Shown: positions 45,729 through 55,145 of the stretch, piece by piece
How positions within the stretch are numbered: the first letter of the stretch is position 1
How the letters are laid out: each line of letters opens with the position of its first letter
DNA from: Aliivibrio sifiae
GTDB lineage: Bacteria; Pseudomonadota; Gammaproteobacteria; Enterobacterales; Vibrionaceae
Reading direction: 5' to 3'
Assembly: GCF_002954715.1 (NCBI RefSeq)
Contig: NZ_MSCP01000001.1
Coordinates: 2,307,141-2,371,140 of the forward strand
DNA: 64,000 nt
The notes under the pieces: generated by a model
The model's database searches: none
Seen by the model: the letters and a program-made list of their open reading frames with translations, nothing else
What the model was told of the DNA's origin: nothing
Program-made: the position numbers and the translations under genes

Positions 45729-46706
45729 TTAAAACATCATACCTTTGCTCGAAGCAACGACTTCCTCACCACAGATAAGCATCAATTGATCTCTCATCCA
45801 AATATGACCTTTGTCTTTTTGGTATGAATCATGCCAGCTTAAGTAACCACGAATGCTTTTTGATTCGATTGGCAATGGTAATACCATTAATTGCTCACGA
45901 TTCTGCATTGAATTAACTAGCCATTTAGGCGCTACTGTAATTAAATCTGATTGGGATACTACATATAAAACATTGCTGATGCTTGCGCCTTTATAAGCCT
46001 GTTCATACAGTGAATCCATATAAAGATGGTCAGCAAACCCTTTTGTATTTTCAACACGAGCAGGAACTGCATGTTTTTCGTTTGCTAGTTGTTCTTTAGT
46101 AATCCCACCTTGAATGCGAGGGTGATTAACTGAAGCAACAACAACCAATTCATCCGTAAATAACTCAGTACTCATGTAACCTGGTTCATCAAAACGTACG
46201 TAATCAATAACAAAATCTATTTCTTGATATCGTAATTTTTGTGCGATATCTAAATCATATTCACCTGATAGTTTTAAACTAATATGAGGTGCTTTTTGTT
46301 GAATATCTCTCAAAATACGAGGGGCAAAACGCATGTCTGATGGACTACAAATTGATAGCTTAAATTGTCTTCCTGAGCTTTCAGGAACAAACGTTGAACT
46401 AGGCAGTTCATTTTTAACTAATTGCAATGCTTGACGCATTGGTGCAAACAATTGGCGAGCTCGTTGAGTTGGTTGAATACCTCGTCCATGACGAATAAAT
46501 AATTCATCATTAAACATTAACTTCAAACGAGAAACAGCATTACTTACTGCTGGTTGTGACATTCCTAAATTTTGAGCTGCTCGAGTAATGTTTTGCTCTT
46601 GCATTACAGCATCAAATACTGTCAAAAGGTTTAAATCGACACTACGTAAAACTTGTTCTGAACTGATTATTGACGTTGGCTCTGGGGTAGATTCTGACAT
46701 ACTCAT
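45729..46706 (-). CDS. leuO: LysR-family regulator LeuO
   Basis: A 325-residue LysR-type regulator. The HTH is LRSVDLNLLTVFDAVMQEQN followed by ITRAAQNLGMSQPAVSNAVSRL (about residues 40-64); the ligand-binding part covers about 110-310. The long N-terminal extension before the HTH (MSMSESTPEPTSIISSEQVL), the HGRGIQPTQRARQL segment and the FVIDYVRFDEPGY motif are typical of LeuO, and in Vibrio it lies near ilvIH as here. LeuO opposes H-NS silencing and controls stress and virulence genes. The upstream AT-rich gap fits H-NS/LeuO autoregulation. Confidence 0.85.
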   Translation of the reverse strand: MSMSESTPEPTSIISSEQVLRSVDLNLLTVFDAVMQEQNITRAAQNLGMSQPAVSNAVSRLKLMFNDELFIRHGRGIQPTQRARQLFAPMRQALQLVKNELPSSTFVPESSGRQFKLSICSPSDMRFAPRILRDIQQKAPHISLKLSGEYDLDIAQKLRYQEIDFVIDYVRFDEPGYMSTELFTDELVVVASVNHPRIQGGITKEQLANEKHAVPARVENTKGFADHLYMDSLYEQAYKGASISNVLYVVSQSDLITVAPKWLVNSMQNREQLMVLPLPIESKSIRGYLSWHDSYQKDKGHIWMRDQLMLICGEEVVASSKGMMF

Positions 46707-47041
46707 ATGATGACTCTCTCAATCGGGCAGTTTTATTCAAATTAAATAACAGTAAATGACTACAAGTTTTATTATTATTTCTAGATATTGACCTTGTATA
46801 TATTAGCCATCCTTCAATTATCATTACTGAATAGATTTACAAAATCCATAGCATGGAAAGCATTTTAATTTTAATTTATGCTTAATTTAATTTAACAATT
46901 AAATAATAATTACAAATCAATCAATTAAGAAAAAACATAAAATAATCTAAACGTACTCCAATTCCGTTTTTTCCTACGAAATCAACAAAAAAGCCATGCA
47001 AGTATGCATGGCTTCATTAAGATATCTTGAAATAAAATTGA
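46707..47041. promoter_or_regulatory. AT-rich leuO promoter region and metL terminator
   Basis: A 335-bp gap with no gene. The part 46860-46950 is almost entirely A and T, with TTTAATTT-like runs that suit H-NS binding. At 46991-47014 AAGCCATGCA and TGCATGGCTT form a stem that, read leftwards, ends in a T run and terminates metL. Confidence 0.6.
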
Positions 47042-49459
47042 TTAAAAAAGCGCTGATATACGATTTAAATCTGATTGGATAGCGCCGGCGGTAACCTCTC
47101 TTCCTGCACCAGGTCCTCGGATAACTAATGGGTTATCTCGGTACCATTTACTCTCAATTGCAAAAATATTATCACATGGTAACAGGTTAGCTAATGCGTG
47201 ATGTTCTGCCAGTGCTTCAATACTCACTGTCGCACTGCCATCTTTATTTAAGCGTGCCACATAACGTAATACCTTTTGCTCCCTTTGCGCTTTTTCTAGA
47301 CGTTCAAGTAACTCACTATTAATCAACTCACCTTTTGCTAAGAAATCATCCAAGCTCACTTCTCTCAATTCAATAGGAACGAGAGATTCTACTTTTACTT
47401 GAGTTGGTTCGATTTTTAATCCGGCTTCACGAGCTAAAATTACAAGTTTTCTCATAACATCAGAACCATCAAGATCATGCCTTGGATCTGGTTCAGTTAA
47501 CCCTTGCTGCCAGGCTAGATCAACTAGTTCGGTAAATGGAACATCACCATTATATTGTTGGAACAACCACGATAAAGTACCTGAAAATATACCCGATAAT
47601 GCAACTATTTCATCGCCACTTTCTCGTAAATCTCTTACGGTGTGGTTAATTGGCAACCCTGCACCAACAGTCGCATTATATAACCAATGACGACCTGTTT
47701 TTATAAACGCATCAAGTACAGTTTGGTACTCATGGCTTGGTGCTGAACCTGCCACCTTATTCGCTGAGATTAAATGTATACCTTGCTCCGCAATTTTAGT
47801 GTACTGCTGTGACAATTCAGGACTTGCCGTTACATCTAAAATGACAACATCATCATAACCTTGAATAGCACCAATTTTTTCTATCCAATCAAAGTCTTGA
47901 TAGGCTAGCGCTTCATCATCAAATTTATCAACAATTAATGCGCTGTCTAACCCATTAAAATCTAACCAGTGGCGATGGCGGTCAACGACACCGATTAATG
48001 AGAATTGCATACCATGACGTTTCTCTAGATTACGTTTTTGCTCAGTAAAAAGGGATAACCATTGAGAGCCTATGTTCCCATGGCCGCACAAAACAAGTCC
48101 CACTCTTTTTTGAGCTTGAAATAGATGAGTATGAATGGCATTAATAATCAAAGCGGTGTCTACTTTACGCAAAATGGCAACCAAGCTTAATCCTGACTCT
48201 GATTCACATACAAACTCTAATGGGCAGTTTTTTAATTGGTGGTAGAAGCCATGACTATGAATGGCATTACCTGTAACGCCAGCACCAACGGCCGCCACCA
48301 TTGAATAACCTTCTTTCAATTTAATTTCAGCATGTACCGCAGAATTTTGTAGGACATCTAATGCTTCATTAACGACTTCAGAGGTATACGCTAATAAAAG
48401 TGTGTACTGATCATCTTGTGCTTCTAGTGCTAAAGGCTGTAATTGAGAACGAGTAAGTAAAGAAAGTACTTCTTGTTTCGCTCGACCAAAATCTTGCCCA
48501 CGACCAAAACCTAATTGAATTAAATACACATCTTCTAATGACGTAACGATCTTCGCGCCACGACCAGAAGCTAATACTCGCTCAATACGAGTAGAACCAG
48601 ATTCAGGTTGATAACTACAACGCAAACTTAAATCAAGTGCGCTTTGAGCAACAGGTTGTAATGTTCTGCTGTGCAATACAGGGGCAGCTAAACGAGCCAA
48701 TTCACTGGCTTCATCCAAACGAAGTAGCGGCAATAAACAAGCATCTTCTACTTTACGTGGATCTGCGCTAAATACGCCAGCAACATCACTCCAAATCGTC
48801 ACTCGAGATACTTCAGCCAACGCCCCAATAATAGTAGCTGAGTAATCAGAACCATTACGACCCAGCAATACTGTTTCACCAGATTGATTGCGAGCCATAA
48901 AGCCAGTAATAACAATTCGACCATGTGGGTGCTGCGCGAGTTGTTCTTTAAATAAAGGCCATGATAGTGCGCGATCAACTTCTGGCTGAGCAGCTCGTTC
49001 AGCCCTTAAAAAAGAACGCGAATCTAAAGGCGCCGCTTGCAAGTCAAGTTGATTCAAATAAGCAGAAAGTAATCGAGATGACCATACTTCACCATGGCCA
49101 AGAATATCAGTTTGTTGGATCTCTGTTAAAGGTGCATGCAGCTTTCCAATAGCAATCAACTCTTTATGCAGAGTATCAAGTAACGATTCTGCATTTTCAG
49201 GGGTTAAAAGTTCTGAAATCAAACCTTGTTGATATTGACGTAGAGACTCCAACACGTCATGAGCTAAGCGGCCATCTTTAGATAAACTGTCTATCCACTC
49301 TAAAATTCGATTGGTTGTATTACCTGCAGCAGAGACCACCACCAAATCATTATCGCTAGAATATTCCTTTAGGATAGTAGCGACACGGCGGTAGCATTCA
49401 GGATCAGCAAGACTACTTCCTCCAAACTTATGTAACTGACGTTGTACTAATACGGTCAT
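47042..49459 (-). CDS. metL: Bifunctional aspartokinase II / homoserine dehydrogenase II
   Basis: An 805-residue fusion enzyme catalysing the first and third steps from aspartate to homoserine. The kinase (about 1-280) begins VQRQLHKFGGSSLADPECYRR, with ITGFMARNQSGETVLLGRNGSDYSA near 184-208. A central region (about 300-450) carries diverged ACT-like folds, and the dehydrogenase (about 460-800) has the NAD-binding VGLVLCGHGNIGSQWL and LYNATVGAGLPI, with catalytic residues in DPRHDLDGSDVMRKLVILAR. The order metB-metL with a one-base overlap is as in E. coli. The isoform is judged metL rather than thrA from the metB/metJ neighbourhood. Confidence 0.94.
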   Translation of the reverse strand: MTVLVQRQLHKFGGSSLADPECYRRVATILKEYSSDNDLVVVSAAGNTTNRILEWIDSLSKDGRLAHDVLESLRQYQQGLISELLTPENAESLLDTLHKELIAIGKLHAPLTEIQQTDILGHGEVWSSRLLSAYLNQLDLQAAPLDSRSFLRAERAAQPEVDRALSWPLFKEQLAQHPHGRIVITGFMARNQSGETVLLGRNGSDYSATIIGALAEVSRVTIWSDVAGVFSADPRKVEDACLLPLLRLDEASELARLAAPVLHSRTLQPVAQSALDLSLRCSYQPESGSTRIERVLASGRGAKIVTSLEDVYLIQLGFGRGQDFGRAKQEVLSLLTRSQLQPLALEAQDDQYTLLLAYTSEVVNEALDVLQNSAVHAEIKLKEGYSMVAAVGAGVTGNAIHSHGFYHQLKNCPLEFVCESESGLSLVAILRKVDTALIINAIHTHLFQAQKRVGLVLCGHGNIGSQWLSLFTEQKRNLEKRHGMQFSLIGVVDRHRHWLDFNGLDSALIVDKFDDEALAYQDFDWIEKIGAIQGYDDVVILDVTASPELSQQYTKIAEQGIHLISANKVAGSAPSHEYQTVLDAFIKTGRHWLYNATVGAGLPINHTVRDLRESGDEIVALSGIFSGTLSWLFQQYNGDVPFTELVDLAWQQGLTEPDPRHDLDGSDVMRKLVILAREAGLKIEPTQVKVESLVPIELREVSLDDFLAKGELINSELLERLEKAQREQKVLRYVARLNKDGSATVSIEALAEHHALANLLPCDNIFAIESKWYRDNPLVIRGPGAGREVTAGAIQSDLNRISALF

Positions 49460-50625
49460 TATTTTTCCCCTGCTGCCACAATAAAGGCCTGTTGAAGGTC
49501 GGCAATCAAATCACGACTGTCTTCTAAACCAACAGATATACGTAATAATGTTGGCACTAATCCCGCTTCCGCTTGAGCTTCATCCGACATTGCTCGATGA
49601 GTCATGGTTCCTGGATGGGCAATTAAGCTTTCAACACCACCAAGTGATTCTGCCAAAGAAAAATACTTTAGTGCTTTTACGAATACTTTTAACTGTTCTA
49701 ATGAGCCATTTAATTCAAAGCTTAACATTGCACCAAATCCCGTTTGTTGGCGTTTTGCTATCTCGTGTCCAGGGTGTTCAGGTAGGCTTGGGTGATAAAT
49801 TGTACCGACTAACTCTTGCTCTTGAAGACATTTTAAGACTTCGATTGCATTTTCTTCATGCACACGCATACGCGCGCCAAGCGTACGAATACCACGTAAA
49901 GTTAAGTAACTATCAAATGCGGTTCCTGTTGCCCCAATACAGTTGCCCCACCATGCAAAATCATCAGCATGCTGCTGCGTTTTAGCAATTAATACACCGC
50001 CAACAACATCTGAATGCCCATTAATGTATTTTGTCGTTGAATGAAGAACAAAATCAGCCCCTAATGTAAGAGGTTGTTGTAATACAGGAGAAAGGAAAGT
50101 GTTATCAACAGCAACCAAAGCACCAACCTTTGCCGCTTTCTGACAGATTGCAGCGATATCAACAACACGTACGAGTGGGTTTGATGGCGTTTCTAGTAGG
50201 ATAAGTTTTGGTTTTTTTGCAAGAGCGGCATCAAGCGCTTCAGTATTTGATTGATCAACAAATAAAGTTTGAAAATCTCCTTTATTCGCTCGAGTATTAA
50301 ATAGGCGATAAGTCCCCCCATAACAATCATGAGGTGCCACAATAAGATCATTAGGACCAAGCAGTGCAGATACCATAAGATTAAGCGCAGCCGTTCCGCA
50401 GTTTGTAACAACAGCGCCAGCACCACACTCTAAATCAGACAGAGTAGTTTCAAGCTGGGTTCGAGTCGGGTTTCCTGAGCGAGCATAATCATACTTAGGA
50501 ACATCACCAAATTCAGGAAAACTGTAATTGGTAGATAAGTAGATAGGTGGCACAACCGCATTATGTTGTGAATCGGTTTCAATGCCAGTACGAACAGCAA
50601 TAGTTGCAGGTTTTCTCTCGCTCAT
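49459..50625 (-). CDS. metB: Cystathionine gamma-synthase
   Basis: A 388-residue PLP enzyme that joins O-succinylhomoserine with cysteine to form cystathionine. The PLP-binding lysine lies in FVLHSTTKYINGHSDVVGGVL (near residues 190-210), and the substrate-side motif YDYARSGNPTRTQLETTLS lies near 45-63. ESLGGVESLIAHPGTMTHRAM near 330-350 is the family's C-terminal signature. It overlaps metL by one base and faces metJ across a gap with met boxes, the arrangement known from E. coli. Length: 386 in E. coli. Confidence 0.95.
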   Translation of the reverse strand: MSERKPATIAVRTGIETDSQHNAVVPPIYLSTNYSFPEFGDVPKYDYARSGNPTRTQLETTLSDLECGAGAVVTNCGTAALNLMVSALLGPNDLIVAPHDCYGGTYRLFNTRANKGDFQTLFVDQSNTEALDAALAKKPKLILLETPSNPLVRVVDIAAICQKAAKVGALVAVDNTFLSPVLQQPLTLGADFVLHSTTKYINGHSDVVGGVLIAKTQQHADDFAWWGNCIGATGTAFDSYLTLRGIRTLGARMRVHEENAIEVLKCLQEQELVGTIYHPSLPEHPGHEIAKRQQTGFGAMLSFELNGSLEQLKVFVKALKYFSLAESLGGVESLIAHPGTMTHRAMSDEAQAEAGLVPTLLRISVGLEDSRDLIADLQQAFIVAAGEK

Positions 50626-50770
50626 AATTTCCCTTCCAAACTGCTAGGCAGTGGTCTGATACCAATTACCTGAATGAGATATAAAGCAGTAATTTTCTGC
50701 TCCTCCATTCAAGATGACTGATATAATCTAATCCATAAGTTATATTCTTCTACTCTACCATCACAAAATG

Positions 50771-50802
50771 AGACGTCAATACTTCTAGACGTCTATATAT
50801 CT
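50771..50802. promoter_or_regulatory. Four adjacent met boxes (MetJ operator)
   Basis: Four 8-bp sites in a row: AGACGTCA, ATACTTCT, AGACGTCT, ATATATCT. The first and third match the MetJ consensus AGACGTCT at seven and eight positions. MetJ with S-adenosylmethionine binds such tandem boxes. The position between metB and metJ allows control of both genes. Confidence 0.92.
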
Positions 50803-50878
50803 TTGCTTATAGCCGTAAATATCGCTAGAATTAGCCTATCCTATTTTAAACAACAATAATTCAGAACGAAGGTGAGCA

Positions 50879-51199
50879 ATGGCTGATTGGAATGGTGACT
50901 ATTTAAGTCCTTATGCCGAGCATGGTAAAAAAAGTGAACAGGTAAAAAAAATTACCGTGTCAATTCCAACGAAGGTACTACAAATCCTTACAGATGAGCG
51001 TACTCGTCGCCAAGTAAGTAACCTACGTCACGCAACAAACAGTGAATTATTATGTGAAGCGTTTCTTCATGCTTACACAGGCCAACCTTTACCTACAGAT
51101 GAAGACTTACGTAAAGATCGCCCTGATGATATTCCAGCAGAAGCTAAAGCATTAATGACCGCAATGGGCATTGAATTCGAAGCATTTGATGAAGAATAA
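50879..51199 (+). CDS. metJ: Methionine repressor MetJ
   Basis: A 106-residue ribbon-helix-helix repressor. The DNA-binding strand is [20 protein letters not shown] (near residues 22-42), followed by [32 protein letters not shown], the co-repressor pocket and dimer helix. It is almost identical to enterobacterial MetJ (105 residues). With SAM it represses the met genes; the met boxes just upstream indicate autoregulation and control of metBL. RBS: GAAGGTGAGC before the ATG. Confidence 0.97.
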   Translation: MADWNGDYLSPYAEHGKKSEQVKKITVSIPTKVLQILTDERTRRQVSNLRHATNSELLCEAFLHAYTGQPLPTDEDLRKDRPDDIPAEAKALMTAMGIEFEAFDEE

Positions 51200-51210
51200 G
51201 TAACTCTTTA

Positions 51211-51253
51211 TCTCCTCCTGCTGTCTCCTCCTTATTTTAAACAAATTAGGAGG
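51211..51253. promoter_or_regulatory. MalT-like boxes before the amylase gene
   Basis: Two copies of the minus-strand core GGAGGAGA (TCTCCTCC at 51211-51218 and 51224-51231) and a plus-strand AGGAGGAT near 51247-51254. They resemble the MalT consensus GGGGAKGAGG. The last, with CTCCTCC, also makes a loose hairpin after metJ, so part of the pattern may be its terminator. Confidence 0.45.
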
Positions 51254-51317
51254 ATTACATTTCTATTTGCTTATTAAATAATCACAGTGCCCTACTTATA
51301 ATTATAAAGGACTTACT

Positions 51318-53339
51318 GTGAAAAATAAGATAGCAAAAACAGCAATAGCACTCGCTATTACTTCTATATTGAGCGCATGCAGCTCAACCTCAGAAACAAC
51401 ACAAACGACCCCTGCATATCAATGCAACCCTCAAATGATGGAAGAAAGCAACCATTTACGCATCTATCAAATCATGGTGGAAAGCTTTGTTAATGGTGAT
51501 AGTAGCATTGGTCATGGCACCGGTTATGGACCAAGCCATCATAATGGTGATCTACAAGGAATAATTGATTCATTAGATTACATTCAATCACTAGGTATGA
51601 ATGCTATTTGGATGACGCCTATTTTTGAATCTGCACCAATTGAAGGTCAAGACTATTGGGCTGATAAGTTGGATGCAACCGGCTATTTCGCGACTGACTT
51701 TTTCAAAATTGATCCTCGCTTTGGCACATTAGAAAAGGCAAAAGAATTAGTAGAAGAAGCACATAAACGCGGGATCTATGTCTTATTTGATGGTGTATTT
51801 GGTCATCATAAAGAAGGACTCATTAAGCCATCACCATCTGGCTTATTACCGAGTGGCAACAATAACCCAGTAAATTACCCTGAGAGCGAAGACTTTTACT
51901 CTGAAGTCGCCGCTTATTGGATATCAGAATTAAAGATTGATGGCTGGCGATTAGATCAAGCTTACCAAGTCCCAACTGAATCTTGGATAAACATCAGAAA
52001 ATCCGTTGATAGCGCATCAAAAAACACAACATATACGAATAATAAAGGCGAACAAGTAAACCCTCTCGGTTACATGGTGGCAGAGATATGGAATAACGAA
52101 AACTACATTACAGAGACAGGTTATGGAGAAGAAGGGAACCCTGCATTATGCTCTGCATTCGATTTTCCTTTGCGCTTCCGAGTGACTGAAACTTTTGCGG
52201 TCAATGAGAGTAACGTTGGAAATAAAGGGGGAGAATGGTTGAATGAAGGGATGGAAATGCATGAACTTTACCCTTCTCATGCAACACCAAACCTAATGTT
52301 AGGAAATCATGATGTCGTTCGTTTTGGTGATTTATTGCAGCGCGGTGATATTGCAGAACCAAATGACAGTAATTATTGGTTACGTCATAAAGCAGCCCTT
52401 TCATTTCAAGCAGCTTATACCGGTCCTATCACTCTTTATTACGGAGATGAAATTGGCGATCAAGTTGATGGTTTCTCTAATAAAGAAAATAAAGATATCT
52501 GTGCTACTAAAGGATTATGTGATGACCATATCGCCCGCTCATCTGCCAAAATTGATGGACTAACCACAACACTAACCCCTGCCCAACTCAACTTAAAGAA
52601 TTACGTCACTAAGTTAATGAATTTACGTATTGAAAATCCGGCGTTATCTGAAGGTGTTCGAACCAATATTATCGCTAATAAGGCGATATATGTAGACCAT
52701 AAACAAACAGAGAATAATGCAATTATATTTATGGTTAGCACTCAAGAGCGAAGCCAAACCCTTTATCTTGAAGCTGAACAGATAGGATCAAAAGGTAATT
52801 TAGTCGATTTACTAACTAACCAAAAATTCAGCCCCATTGAAGGGATATATAACATTCCGTTATCTAACTTTGAAAGCCGATTTTTAAAAATAGAAGAACC
52901 AAATGCAGCAGGTCCTAAAGCGACAGAAAAAGAAATCGCTCTGTATGGCAGTGGTTTTATGGCTCAATGTGATAATCCGACGATACCTGATACTAATGCC
53001 CCAATAAAAGAGACGTTATATCTCGTAGGTGATTTCTCCGATTCTCGCTGGAGTCATAAAGCACAACGTGCTTACCAATATAAAGGAAATAATGTTTATC
53101 AAGTGGTAGCAAATGAAAAGCGTGGGCCTTATAAAATGCAATACGCAACTAAAGATTGGGCTTCGCAATATACTGCCGATGGCTTATCTCCTAAGTTAGG
53201 GCAAAGTAATTCCTTAATTAATGGTGGTTACGGACAGGATACAGCTATCTATCTTCCTAAGGACGGAAATTATGTATGGAGTTTAGAATTTACTCCTCAA
53301 GGAAAACCGAAATCAATGATGGTTTCTAAGTGTAAGTAA
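51318..53339 (+). CDS. Lipoprotein alpha-amylase family enzyme (GH13)
   Basis: A 673-residue secreted glycosidase. The signal peptide ends in the lipobox LSAC (Cys21), so it is lipid-anchored. The GH13 barrel has all the catalytic parts: the region I-like YVLFDGVFGHH, region II GWRLDQAY with nucleophile D213, region III MVAEIWNN with acid E256, and region IV GNHDVVRFG with D332. An extra C-terminal domain (about 565-673: TLYLVGDFSDSRWSHKAQ, WASQYTADG) resembles a carbohydrate-binding module. A lamB-like porin and a malM-like gene follow, so it probably breaks down maltodextrins at the cell surface for uptake. Confidence 0.88.
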   Translation: MKNKIAKTAIALAITSILSACSSTSETTQTTPAYQCNPQMMEESNHLRIYQIMVESFVNGDSSIGHGTGYGPSHHNGDLQGIIDSLDYIQSLGMNAIWMTPIFESAPIEGQDYWADKLDATGYFATDFFKIDPRFGTLEKAKELVEEAHKRGIYVLFDGVFGHHKEGLIKPSPSGLLPSGNNNPVNYPESEDFYSEVAAYWISELKIDGWRLDQAYQVPTESWINIRKSVDSASKNTTYTNNKGEQVNPLGYMVAEIWNNENYITETGYGEEGNPALCSAFDFPLRFRVTETFAVNESNVGNKGGEWLNEGMEMHELYPSHATPNLMLGNHDVVRFGDLLQRGDIAEPNDSNYWLRHKAALSFQAAYTGPITLYYGDEIGDQVDGFSNKENKDICATKGLCDDHIARSSAKIDGLTTTLTPAQLNLKNYVTKLMNLRIENPALSEGVRTNIIANKAIYVDHKQTENNAIIFMVSTQERSQTLYLEAEQIGSKGNLVDLLTNQKFSPIEGIYNIPLSNFESRFLKIEEPNAAGPKATEKEIALYGSGFMAQCDNPTIPDTNAPIKETLYLVGDFSDSRWSHKAQRAYQYKGNNVYQVVANEKRGPYKMQYATKDWASQYTADGLSPKLGQSNSLINGGYGQDTAIYLPKDGNYVWSLEFTPQGKPKSMMVSKCK

Positions 53340-53361
53340 GCGAATAAAAACTGAACTAACT

Positions 53362-53389
53362 CTAGCTAATGAGGTCTATTATTAGCTAG
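53362..53389 (+). terminator. Hairpin after the amylase gene
   Basis: CTAGCTAAT and ATTAGCTAG form a perfect 9-bp stem around a 10-nt loop, 23 bp after the stop codon. The T run is weak (ATCACATTT). Confidence 0.5.
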
Positions 53390-53497
53390 ATCACATTTCT
53401 GATTATTTCTAATTTTCTCTCTTTTCTCCATTTTTGCATTATTTCCAATTTCAAAATATCTTCCTACGTGACTCTTCTCTCATAAATAAATCTAATC

Positions 53498-53590
53498 CCT
53501 CCTACCAAGTGTGATAGTTATCAACAGAAGACCTGTTACCTAATTCCCTCATCCCTCAGCCTACGCCCTCACTTTTATAAAAGAAGGAGG
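53498..53590. promoter_or_regulatory. MalT- and CRP-like sites before the porin gene
   Basis: On the minus strand AGGGATGAGG (53547-53556) matches the MalT consensus GGGGATGAGG at nine of ten positions. AGGGCGTAGG lies next to it (53560-53569), and a plus-strand GGAGGAG occurs at 53586-53592. TGTGATAGTTATCAACA at 53510 is a CRP half-site with a weaker second half. The region from 53390 to 53729 has no gene. Confidence 0.55.
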
Positions 53591-53729
53591 AGTTACATAT
53601 CGTGATTTATTTTTAATCTGTCTCTCGTTCAATAACGACGACGATGTTTACTTTACTTCCCTACACTGCCTTAGTTGAGTAAATATTTTCAAATCAAAAT
53701 ATCCTTTAAAAAGGAAATAGGATTTTAAG

Positions 53730-55073
53730 ATGAAAATGAATAAATACACTTTGCTTGCTGCCGCTGTTTCTACAGCATTACTTTCAGGTGCAGCATTCGC
53801 TGAAACAGAAGTTGCATTAGATGTTATCTCTGGTGATGAAGCCGCACCTAAAGTTGAAAAAGTTAATGGTACTGATGTAATTGCAGATGGTTGGGAAGTA
53901 CACGGTTACGCGTCGATGAACTTCCGTATGGTTGATGGCGAAACAGTAGATACTGAATTTGGTAAACCAGATTACAAAACAGCAGGTACTCACGGAAAAA
54001 GTACTAACCAAGTTGAATTCGTAATCAAAAAACACACCGAGCATGCAAATGGTGTTTGGTCTGACTTTGTTGTACGTTCTGAATACGGCAATGGTAACTC
54101 TTACGCTTATTCATCTCCAGGTAGCCAAAAAGACAACACAACAGCACAATTTGAAATCAAAGAAACTTTTGTTGAGATTGGCGGGCTATCATACTTAGGC
54201 GAGGACACTTCTATCTGGGGTGGTCAACGTTATCTAAACCGTTCTGCAAGTGCTCTATCTGGTGAGTTCTGGAAACAATCATCAGGTGTTGGTGCTGGTA
54301 TCCAAACTAAGATCGCAGGTAACACAGCAGGTTTTGCTATTGTTGCAGCTGATACAGATGGTGATATTAATAACGGTCCAGGAGCAGACGGGCGACAAAC
54401 ACTAACATCTCATGACTTATACTATTACGGTGTTGATGTTGGGTTTGGTAGCTTAGATTTTGATTTCAAATACATTACTCAAGCTAACGTAACTGACGAT
54501 GATGGTATCGGTGCTTCTATCACATTAAACTCTAGCTACTACGGCTTAGATGGTTGGTCACAAACCGCTATCGCTTACGGTAAAGGCGCAGCTCAAAACC
54601 GTGGTGTAAACTTTGGTAGCTGGTCAGGTGGTGATGACAATGCTGAATCAATTTTCTTCACTTCTGGTGGTGTAGTTAACATCTCTGAAAACTGGCAAAT
54701 GGGTTCTGAAGTAACATACTTTGCTGCATTGGATGAGTTATTTGGTGCTAAAGATCTGAAACGCTACATTGTTGCAGCGCGTCCATCATACAAAGTAAAT
54801 GATAATCTACGCTTAGAAGCGACTGGGTCTTATGCTCACGAAGAAGGTGCTGAAGGTTACTGGGGACGCACTGGTGATGATCTGAAGAGTGATATTATTA
54901 ACGTTGAATTAGCTGCCGCATTTACTGTTAACGCTGATTACTTTGGTCGTCCACAAATCAAACCATATGTGAGCTACATTACTGCTGACGATGAAGCAAG
55001 TGCTAAACAAATTGGCATTAAAGATGGTAAGTCTGAAACAATTATCGGTGTTCACACTGAAATCTGGTTCTAA
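53730..55073 (+). CDS. lamB: LamB-type maltoporin
   Basis: A 447-residue outer-membrane porin with a signal peptide (MKMNKYTLLAAAVSTALLSGAAFA). The body is strand-rich, with features of the LamB/sugar porin family: DGWEVHGYASMNFRM at the first strand, IKETFVEIGGLSYLGEDTSIWGGQRYLNR (greasy-slide region), HDLYYYGVDVGFG, and a final strand ending in Phe (GVHTEIWF). It allows maltodextrin diffusion across the outer membrane. Upstream is a MalT-like box and an amylase gene; downstream is a malM-like gene. Lengths: 446 in E. coli LamB. Confidence 0.85.
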   Translation: MKMNKYTLLAAAVSTALLSGAAFAETEVALDVISGDEAAPKVEKVNGTDVIADGWEVHGYASMNFRMVDGETVDTEFGKPDYKTAGTHGKSTNQVEFVIKKHTEHANGVWSDFVVRSEYGNGNSYAYSSPGSQKDNTTAQFEIKETFVEIGGLSYLGEDTSIWGGQRYLNRSASALSGEFWKQSSGVGAGIQTKIAGNTAGFAIVAADTDGDINNGPGADGRQTLTSHDLYYYGVDVGFGSLDFDFKYITQANVTDDDGIGASITLNSSYYGLDGWSQTAIAYGKGAAQNRGVNFGSWSGGDDNAESIFFTSGGVVNISENWQMGSEVTYFAALDELFGAKDLKRYIVAARPSYKVNDNLRLEATGSYAHEEGAEGYWGRTGDDLKSDIINVELAAAFTVNADYFGRPQIKPYVSYITADDEASAKQIGIKDGKSETIIGVHTEIWF

Positions 55074-55086
55074 TTACTTTAAAATT

Positions 55087-55113
55087 AAAGGCAGCCACAT
55101 CGGCTGCCTTTTT
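55087..55113 (+). terminator. Hairpin between lamB and malM-like genes
   Basis: AAAGGCAGCC and GGCTGCCTTT form a stem with an ACATC loop and a T run. It would reduce transcription from lamB into the next gene. Confidence 0.85.
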
Positions 55114-55145
55114 GCGTTTATTTATCGAAATCATGGAGAGTCTTG

